From: JAAYZK01 sp964535025
GTDB taxonomy: Bacteria; Planctomycetota; Phycisphaerae; SM23-33; FEN-1343
Assembly (NCBI GenBank): GCA_964535025.1
Contig: CAZHRW010000180.1
Location: 1-15,165, forward strand
Direction of reading: 5' to 3'
Length of the DNA: 15,165 bases
The position numbers and the translations under genes are program-made. This document shows positions 1 to 4,956 of this stretch, piece after piece; positions within the stretch are counted from its first letter, which is position 1; each line of letters opens with the position of its first letter. Below the pieces are notes generated by a model. It worked only from the letters and a program-made list of their open reading frames with translations. It was not told the DNA's origin and did not search any database.

Positions 1-1316
1 AGCATCCTGTCGATGATCGCCTCGGTGTTGCGGATCGAATCGCACGTCGGGTCGAGCAGTGCGGCGGCGAGGATGGCGTTGCGTGTGGGGGCGCGGGCGG
101 CCTCGACGGCGGCGAGGCAGACGTCGAGGTCGCGACGGCAGAAGGCCGCGAGGGGCGCCGGCAGGTCGCCCATGGCCAGGGGATAGAGGCCCGTGGCGTC
201 GACGATGGCGGGGGTCTCGACGAACGTCCCCCGCGGGAGGTTGGCGATCTGGCCGGTGTTGGGCAGGTTGATCGCGGGCATGCGGATCCGCTCGGCGGTT
301 TCGAGGCCCTGGATGATGGGGCCGGCCAGGGTGTCGGCCCAGCTTCGCGGGGCGAAGAACTCGTCGAGCCGCAGTTCCTCGCTGCTGCGGGACTGGTCGC
401 CGTACTCGGCCTCGTAGCTGTCCCACGCGACGTCGTCGTTGGCCAGCCGCTGCATGTACTCCCAGCGCGACTGCTCCTGCTGGAGGTTGTAGTCGAAGTC
501 CGGGCCGCCGGTGCCGCAGAATTCGTGGGCGAACGGCAGGTACTCCCCGGCGTGGGCGTCCAGCGTGGCGGGGAAGAAGCCGTACACGTCCATCAGTTTC
601 CGGCACAGGGGCATCCGGTCGCCGTCGAGGGTGGCGACCTTTTCGCGGAACCGCGGGTAGAGGTCCTCGCCGGTGTGCTTGTGGCGCAGATCGAGCATCC
701 AGGTCAGGTGGTTGGTGCCGGCGGCGGTGATCTCGATGTCGTCGCCGCCGAGGCCCATGAACTTCGGCATGAACAGGTACACCGCCATCTCGCAGCCGTG
801 ACAGAGCCCCACGACATTGGCCAGCCCGCCGCGGTCGCGCAGGGCCTGGCAGATGCGGTTGAGCGGGTTGGAGCAGACCATCACCATCGCGTCGGGGCAC
901 AGTTCGGCGATGTCGTCGGCGAAGGCCAGGTGCAGCGGGATCTGCCGCAGGGCGTGGAACAGCCCCCCGGGCCCGCCCAGCTCGCCCTGCACCTGGCGGG
1001 CGCCGAGGCTGTTGGGGATGGAGAAGTCCTCCCGCCAGGTGTGGTAGTGGCCGCGGTCGACGGAGATGATCACGTAGGTCGACCCCGGCAGCGCCTCGCG
1101 GCGGTCGGTCGTCGCACGGATAGTCACGCGACGGCCGGCCTTGGCGGCGACACGCTCGAACAGCCGCCGGTACGTCTCCAGGCGGTCGGCCGCCACGTCC
1201 ACGAGGCGCAGCTCGGCGCCTTCGAAGGCGCTGAAGTTGATGGCGTCCCGCATCAGTTTCGGTCCGAACGTCGTACTGGCGGCGCCGATGACGGTGATCA
1301 CGACCGGCTGGGACAT
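1..1316 (-). CDS. Glycoside hydrolase family 4 (alpha-glucosidase / alpha-galactosidase / alpha-uronidase type), partial
   Basis: GH4 enzymes hydrolyse alpha- or beta-glycosides by an unusual NAD+- and Mn2+-dependent oxidation-elimination mechanism, normally in the cytoplasm. The first 438 residues are visible and the C-terminus lies beyond the left edge. An N-terminal Rossmann strand starts at once (VVITVIGAAS, residues 5-14). Further family signatures are CSNPLNR (148-154), LCHG with the presumed metal ligand Cys172, AGTNHLTW with His203, GEYLPF (257-262) containing the presumed base Tyr259, and INLPNTGQIANLP (349-361). The Cys/His spacing matches characterised GH4 enzymes. There is no signal peptide. 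The ATG at 1316 is preceded by AAGGAG about 7 nt upstream and by a good promoter. Substrate and anomeric specificity cannot be read from the sequence. It lacks obvious phospho-sugar features, so an alpha-glucosidase, galactosidase or (galact)uronidase is more likely than a 6-phospho-glycosidase; this last point is inference. Confidence 0.93.
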   Translation of the reverse strand, partial: MSQPVVITVIGAASTTFGPKLMRDAINFSAFEGAELRLVDVAADRLETYRRLFERVAAKAGRRVTIRATTDRREALPGSTYVIISVDRGHYHTWREDFSIPNSLGARQVQGELGGPGGLFHALRQIPLHLAFADDIAELCPDAMVMVCSNPLNRICQALRDRGGLANVVGLCHGCEMAVYLFMPKFMGLGGDDIEITAAGTNHLTWMLDLRHKHTGEDLYPRFREKVATLDGDRMPLCRKLMDVYGFFPATLDAHAGEYLPFAHEFCGTGGPDFDYNLQQEQSRWEYMQRLANDDVAWDSYEAEYGDQSRSSEELRLDEFFAPRSWADTLAGPIIQGLETAERIRMPAINLPNTGQIANLPRGTFVETPAIVDATGLYPLAMGDLPAPLAAFCRRDLDVCLAAVEAARAPTRNAILAAALLDPTCDSIRNTEAIIDRM

Positions 1317-1352
1317 GGTCGATCTCCTTGAACAATTGGTCCGACGCGCGAC

Positions 1353-1381
1353 ATCATACCCGTTCGTCCCGCCGGTGTCAG
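1353..1381 (-). promoter_or_regulatory. Sigma70-type promoter of the GH4 gene
   Basis: On the minus strand, CTGACA (1376-1381) is followed after exactly 17 bp by TATGAT (1353-1358); each hexamer matches 5 of 6 consensus positions. The predicted transcript would start near 1346, giving a 5' UTR of about 30 nt that holds the AAGGAG ribosome site. An imperfect 12-bp palindrome around CAATTG (1330-1341) lies in this leader and could be an operator. Confidence 0.6.
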
Positions 1382-1393
1382 CCCGCCGCGGCG

Positions 1394-1415
1394 GAGGGAA
1401 TCCCCTCGCTGCGAG
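1394..1415. other. Inverted repeats between divergent GH4 and M23 genes
   Basis: Two small inverted repeats overlap here: GAGGG-4 nt-CCCTC (1394-1407) and CTCGC-T-GCGAG (1405-1415). They lie upstream of both divergent genes, so a shared regulator is possible, but short GC-rich palindromes are frequent by chance in DNA of this composition. The rest of the 1317-1477 intergenic region is GC-rich and holds nothing else recognisable apart from the GH4 promoter and a weak TAGGAT box at 1443-1448 in front of the plus-strand gene. Confidence 0.25.
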
Positions 1416-1442
1416 GCGCTGGCGTTGGCGGTTGGGCGGGGG

Positions 1443-1470
1443 TAGGATAGGCCGCGTCAGCGTCGAGGAG
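1443..1470 (+). promoter_or_regulatory. Weak -10 box and strong ribosome-binding site of the M23 peptidase gene
   Basis: TAGGAT (1443-1448) matches 4 of 6 positions of a -10 hexamer, but no convincing -35 box stands 16-18 bp before it. GAGGAG (1465-1470) is a clear Shine-Dalgarno site 7 nt from the ATG at 1478. The ribosome site is firm and the promoter is tentative. Confidence 0.35.
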
Positions 1471-1477
1471 CACAGCG

Positions 1478-3016
1478 ATGGGATCACGGTACACGTGGAT
1501 GGCGCTGCTGGTGGCTGCTTTTGCCTGGTGCGGCCCGGCCGGCGGCGACGAGCCGGCCGAACAGTGGCGAGCGACGATGGACCCCCTGCGACGATCGATC
1601 GACCTGACGATCGGCCAGTCGGCCGAGGTGACGCTGTCGGACGGCTCGACGGCGACGGTGGAGCTGCTCGGTATCGAGGTCGATCGCGACTCGCTCCGCC
1701 AGGCGGTCCGCGACGTGCGGGTCCGCGTGACCGTCAACGGCGAGCCGGCGGTGCTCCCCGCGGCCCTCTACCATCTGCCCCGCGAGGTCGGCGGCGTGCA
1801 GGTCGACTGCCCCATCGTCGCTGCCTACCTGCCCCGCAGTCGCGGCAACTGGTGGGGGTTGACCGGCGACGCGCGTCTGCGGCTGTGGCCGGCCGGCTCG
1901 CCCTGGGTGCGCCCGGGGACGTACGGCTACCCCGTCAAGCAGCGATGGTTCGCCTCGCCCACCCAAATGGCCAACGAGCCGGTCTATGTCGACTTCGGCG
2001 AGTGGCCGTCCGACGACCCGATTTACTACCACAACGGCCTGGACATCGGCGGCGTCGAGGATGAGGTGGAGGTGGTCGCCGCCGCCGCGGGCGTCGTGAT
2101 TACCGCCGGCGCACAGGTGTGGGACGACGCCCCGCGCGGGCCCCGCACGCCGCGCGACGACAAGGTGATGGTTCTCGACGATCGCGGCTGGTATCACACG
2201 TACTACCACCTCGCCTCGATCGACCCGGCGGTCCGGCCGGGCACGCGGGTGGCCCTGGGCCAGCGGATCGGCCTGCTGGGCAAGGCGGGCCACAGCGGAG
2301 GCTGGGCGCACCTGCACTACGGGGTGACCAGCCGTCACGGCCGGGGCTGGGGCACCGAGGAGGCCTATGCCTTCCTCTGGCAGGCCTACCGGGCCGAGCA
2401 GGATCCCAAGGTCATTGCCGTCGCCCGCCCGCACCACCTGGCGGCGCCCGGCGAAACGGTGACCCTCGATGCCCGCAAGTCGTGGGCCGCGTCGGGACGC
2501 ATCGCCTCCTACGCGTGGACGTTCACCGACGGCACGACCGCCTCGGGGGCGACCGTCGAACGCCGTTACGACACGCCCGGGCAGTACAGCGAGGTCCTCC
2601 GCGTGACCGACGACGCCGGCCATGTGGACATCGACTTCGCCGTCGTCCAGGTGATCGATCCGGCCCGGCCCCGCCCGCTCACACTGCACCTGGCCCACCA
2701 GCCCACGCTGGGTGTCACCCCCGGCGACGCGGTGACCTTTGTCGTCCGCGCCTTCGGCACCACGGCCGGACGGGAGACCCTCGACTTCGGCGACGGCACC
2801 GAGCCGGCGACGCTGGCGTCCGACGGGGCCGTCGACCCCCACGCCCCGCACGGCTACGCCGTCACCACCCACCGCTTCGCCAAGCCGGGCCACTACATCG
2901 TCACCGCCCGCCGCACCGACGAGCATGGCCACACCGCCACGATGCGGGTGCACGTGGTTGTCCAAGCCGAAGACCCCAGGCCACAGGCGAGCCAACCCGT
3001 CAACAGCACGCCCTGA
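1478..3016 (+). CDS. Secreted M23 metallopeptidase with C-terminal PKD domains
   Basis: This is predicted to be an exported zinc metallopeptidase of the lysostaphin/M23 fold, a family that cuts peptide cross-links in peptidoglycan or similar polymers. The 512-residue product starts with a signal peptide (residues 1 to about 23: hydrophobic MALLVAAFAW, then small residues before DEP). An uncharacterised N-terminal beta-rich part (about 30-165) precedes the peptidase core. The core shows HNGLD with His185 and Asp189, HTYYHL with His244, and AHLHYG with His278 and His280, giving a complete set of M23 metal and catalytic residues. Residues about 315-395 form a PKD domain (YAWTFTDGT, then YDTPGQYSEVLRVTD). 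Residues about 400-497 form a second PKD-like domain (LDFGDGTEP, then FAKPGHYIVTARRTD). PKD domains usually mediate protein or polysaccharide contacts outside the cell. GAGGAG 7 nt before the ATG fixes the start. The gene ends 38 bp from the convergent isomerase gene. It is divergent from GH4, so no operon partner is evident. Confidence 0.9.
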   Translation: MGSRYTWMALLVAAFAWCGPAGGDEPAEQWRATMDPLRRSIDLTIGQSAEVTLSDGSTATVELLGIEVDRDSLRQAVRDVRVRVTVNGEPAVLPAALYHLPREVGGVQVDCPIVAAYLPRSRGNWWGLTGDARLRLWPAGSPWVRPGTYGYPVKQRWFASPTQMANEPVYVDFGEWPSDDPIYYHNGLDIGGVEDEVEVVAAAAGVVITAGAQVWDDAPRGPRTPRDDKVMVLDDRGWYHTYYHLASIDPAVRPGTRVALGQRIGLLGKAGHSGGWAHLHYGVTSRHGRGWGTEEAYAFLWQAYRAEQDPKVIAVARPHHLAAPGETVTLDARKSWAASGRIASYAWTFTDGTTASGATVERRYDTPGQYSEVLRVTDDAGHVDIDFAVVQVIDPARPRPLTLHLAHQPTLGVTPGDAVTFVVRAFGTTAGRETLDFGDGTEPATLASDGAVDPHAPHGYAVTTHRFAKPGHYIVTARRTDEHGHTATMRVHVVVQAEDPRPQASQPVNSTP

Positions 3017-3054
3017 CCGCCAGTCGGGTCCCCGCCGGTGCCGTCCCTGCGGTC

Positions 3055-3942
3055 TTACAGCCACGGCTTCATGTAGTCGAGGAACGTCCGGGCGTAGCGT
3101 TCGAGGATGTCCAGCGCGCCGCCGTCGCGGATGGGCGAGCACATCTCGTAGGAGACCCAGCCGTCGAAGCCGGCATCGGCGAGCGTGTCGAAGAACAGCC
3201 GGTAGGGCAGCTCGCCCTTGCCCATCGGGGCGGCGAAGGCCACCGGCGGGGCGGCGGGCGCGTAGTTGGTCAGGCCCGGGCGGTAGGCGGCCCGCCGCAG
3301 GACGCGGTAGTCGGCGACGGTGGTGAACTGCATGCGGGGCGCCATCTCGGCCAGGGCGGCCTCGACGTCCTCGCCCCGCAGGACCAGCGACCAGCAGTCG
3401 ACCATCGGAATGAGGTTGGGCCGGTCGATCTGGTAGAGCATCTCGGCGAGCATGGAGGTGTCCACGCCCAGGTCGTGGTGGTTCTGCAGGCCGATCGTCA
3501 CGTTGTACTCGGCGGCCCGGTCGCAGCATTCCCGGATCGCCGCGATCGTCCGCCGCCACTGGGTGATGAAGGGGACGTCGCTGCGCTCGTAGGCGGTGAA
3601 GACCCGCACCAGCGAGCAGTTCAGCGCCTCGGCCCGCCGGGCCAGATCCTCGACATAGGCGATCTGCATGTCGACCATCGGCACCTCGGCGGCGCCCATG
3701 CCGCCGGTAAAATTGGTGTACCCCGCCACCGCCGAGCAGGCGATCCCCCGCGCGTCGAGCCGCTCCCGCAGGCGGTAGCAGTCGTCCACCGACACCTCCA
3801 GCGGCGACAGGTGCGGCCGCTTGCCCATGATCTCGACGCCGTCGTAGCCCAGTTCCGCCGCCTTGTCGATCGATGCCTCGAGCGACAGGTCATCCTGTCC
3901 CCACAGCCCCGCGAACGATACGGTGAACAGTGACGTTTTCAT
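3055..3942 (-). CDS. Sugar phosphate isomerase/epimerase (xylose isomerase-like TIM barrel)
   Basis: This 295-residue protein belongs to the AP-endonuclease-2 / xylose-isomerase-like TIM-barrel superfamily. Its members isomerise or epimerise sugars, keto-sugars and inositol derivatives with a divalent metal, usually in the cytoplasm. Diagnostic stretches are GYDGVEIMGKRPH (32-44, first metal-side strand), GLQNHHD (151-157), PMVDCWS (169-175) and a C-terminal SYEMCSP (244-250) carrying the likely catalytic Glu246. The usual Glu of the first metal site (ALENH type) is Gln153 here. I recall a subfamily with this QNHHD / YEMCSP pair, so this is probably a subfamily trait and not damage. The ATG at 3942 has GGGAGG 6 nt upstream. 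The gene follows the creatininase-family gene by 81 bp on the same strand and may share its transcript. The substrate is unknown. Confidence 0.88.
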   Translation of the reverse strand: MKTSLFTVSFAGLWGQDDLSLEASIDKAAELGYDGVEIMGKRPHLSPLEVSVDDCYRLRERLDARGIACSAVAGYTNFTGGMGAAEVPMVDMQIAYVEDLARRAEALNCSLVRVFTAYERSDVPFITQWRRTIAAIRECCDRAAEYNVTIGLQNHHDLGVDTSMLAEMLYQIDRPNLIPMVDCWSLVLRGEDVEAALAEMAPRMQFTTVADYRVLRRAAYRPGLTNYAPAAPPVAFAAPMGKGELPYRLFFDTLADAGFDGWVSYEMCSPIRDGGALDILERYARTFLDYMKPWL

Positions 3943-3984
3943 CGAATGCCTCCCGAGATGCGGTAAGTCGGTCTCGTTGCCGAT

Positions 3985-4018
3985 CCTACAGCCTTCTACA
4001 GCCTAGAGCCTACAGCCT
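3985..4018. repeat. Short tandem heptamer repeat (CCTACAG-type)
   Basis: The plus strand reads as variants of CCTACAG in tandem: cctacag, ccttctacag (three extra bases), cctagag, cctacag, cct. The 9-mer CTACAGCCT occurs three times (3986-3994, 3996-4004, 4010-4018). The array fills most of the gap between the creatininase-family stop (4024) and the isomerase start (3942). One more related copy, TACAGCCTA, lies at 7827-7835 at the stop codon of the oxidoreductase gene. It shows no dyad symmetry, so it does not look like a terminator. Confidence 0.7.
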
Positions 4019-4023
4019 GCCGT

Positions 4024-4746
4024 TCACGCGCTTTGCGACTGCTCGTCGTCCTCGCCGTTGAACAACTGCTCGACGACGTCGGCGACGAGCATGGGCACGA
4101 TGGCCTCCCAGATCCGCTGGCCCTTGGCCTTGGTGGCCTTGGACGGCTCGCCGAAGGAGCCGTGCGGGCTGACCTGGCGGGCGGGGCCGCGGGGGTAGCC
4201 CTCGGCCGGCGCGGGGTTGTCGGTGGGGTCGGGCCCGACGAGCTCGGGGTGGAGGGCCAGGAGCATCGAGGCCTCGCACTCGTCGGCGTGGACGGCCATG
4301 GGCACGCCGGCGGCGGCGGTGGCCTTCTCGAAGACGCGGACCATGTCGGCGTAGATCAGGCGCGCCGACGGGTACGCCTCGGCCAGTTGCGGGAGGAACT
4401 GCTCGATGATGTCGTTACCGCCATGCACCGAGAGGAAGACGATCATCGTGAACCCGTTGGCCGCCAGCGAGCGGACGATATCGCCGATCACGGCCTTGAG
4501 CGTGTTCGGCGACAGGGAAACCGTTCCCGGATAGGCCAGCCAGCCCTCCGAATGGCCCAGCGGCACCTGCGGCACGAGATAGGCTCCGAGGCGTCGGGCG
4601 AGCGCCTCGGCCAGCGGGGCGGTCAGCAGCGTGTCGGTCGACAGCGGCAGATTCGTCCCGTGCTGCTCGGTCGCCCCGATCGGCACGACGGCCACCATGA
4701 CGCCCGAGTCCTCGATGTCGTTCCAGGTATTCTCCGGGGTAAGCAT
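4024..4746 (-). CDS. Creatininase-family metal-dependent amidohydrolase
   Basis: The creatininase fold holds one or two divalent metals and hydrolyses cyclic amides, formamides or, in inositol catabolism (IolN type), a cyclic 1,3-diketone-like ring. The 240-residue product shows the family landmarks: PIGATEQHG (Glu27, His29), STDT (Asp38), SVHGGND (His108), HADECEAS (His143, Glu146) and a late HGSFGEPSKATKAKG (185-199). I chose the ATG at 4746 because the family similarity begins there and AAGGGTGG lies just upstream. An in-frame ATG at 4812 would add 22 Gly/Pro-rich residues without family similarity, yet that ATG sits exactly where the promoter predicts transcription to start, so a leaderless longer form remains possible. 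The sugar isomerase/epimerase follows 81 bp downstream. The substrate is not determined by sequence alone. Creatinine breakdown itself is unlikely given the sugar-related neighbours, though that is inference. Confidence 0.88.
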   Translation of the reverse strand: MLTPENTWNDIEDSGVMVAVVPIGATEQHGTNLPLSTDTLLTAPLAEALARRLGAYLVPQVPLGHSEGWLAYPGTVSLSPNTLKAVIGDIVRSLAANGFTMIVFLSVHGGNDIIEQFLPQLAEAYPSARLIYADMVRVFEKATAAAGVPMAVHADECEASMLLALHPELVGPDPTDNPAPAEGYPRGPARQVSPHGSFGEPSKATKAKGQRIWEAIVPMLVADVVEQLFNGEDDEQSQSA

Positions 4747-4760
4747 ACGCCACCCTTGCG

Positions 4761-4798
4761 GTCCGGCCGGACGGCCGCACGCGCCGCCGGCCGGCGGC
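4761..4798. other. Two perfect GC palindromes in the leader of the creatininase-family gene
   Basis: GTCCGGCCGGAC (4761-4772, 12 bp) and GCCGCCGGCCGGCGGC (4783-4798, 16 bp) are perfect palindromes lying between the predicted transcription start near 4812 and the ribosome site before the ATG at 4746. They could bind a regulator or fold in the mRNA. If translation starts at 4812 they would instead encode the Gly/Pro-rich extension. Confidence 0.45.
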
Positions 4799-4818
4799 CA
4801 CGGCACGTCCATGCTTCG

Positions 4819-4846
4819 ATTCTACGGACTGGCTCGGCGGTCACAA
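4819..4846 (-). promoter_or_regulatory. Sigma70-type promoter of the creatininase-family gene
   Basis: On the minus strand, TTGTGA (4841-4846) is followed after 16 bp by TAGAAT (4819-4824, 5 of 6 matches). Transcription would start near 4812, the first base of an in-frame ATG, and would read the creatininase-family gene and possibly the isomerase. A 7-bp inverted repeat, CCGGCGC/GCGCCGG (4856-4862 and 4884-4890), lies just upstream of the -35 box. Confidence 0.5.
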
Positions 4847-4892
4847 GAGAAGTTTCCGGCGCGGCCGTACACGCCTCATCCGGGCGCCGGGG

Positions 4893-4935
4893 AAAAAACG
4901 AGCGCCGCCACGGCCGGTGCCCGCGACGGCGCTCG
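4893..4935 (-). terminator. Rho-independent terminator of the large TIM-barrel gene
   Basis: Read on the minus strand, CGAGCGCCG (4935-4927) pairs perfectly over 9 bp with CGGCGCTCG (4907-4899) and is followed at once by six T (4898-4893). The 19-nt loop can fold further through CAC/GTG. It begins 22 bp after the TAG stop of the large gene and lies before the next promoter, so it separates the two transcripts. Confidence 0.88.
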
Positions 4936-4956
4936 ACAGCCCGTGCAGGTTGCGTG

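Noticed and set aside
525..1331. Plus-strand open frame opposite GH4
   Set aside because: The minus strand encodes clear GH4 motifs throughout this stretch, so the plus-strand frame is an antisense shadow.
3015..3054. GACCGC/GCGGTC inverted repeat between the convergent M23 and isomerase genes
   Set aside because: The stem is 6 bp with a 28-nt loop and no T run on either strand, so it does not support a terminator call.
3983..3988. TAGGAT before the isomerase gene, sharing GTAGGATNGG with the stretch before the M23 gene
   Set aside because: No -35 box is found at a fitting distance, and near the isomerase the string is partly a product of the heptamer repeat, so a promoter call is not supported.
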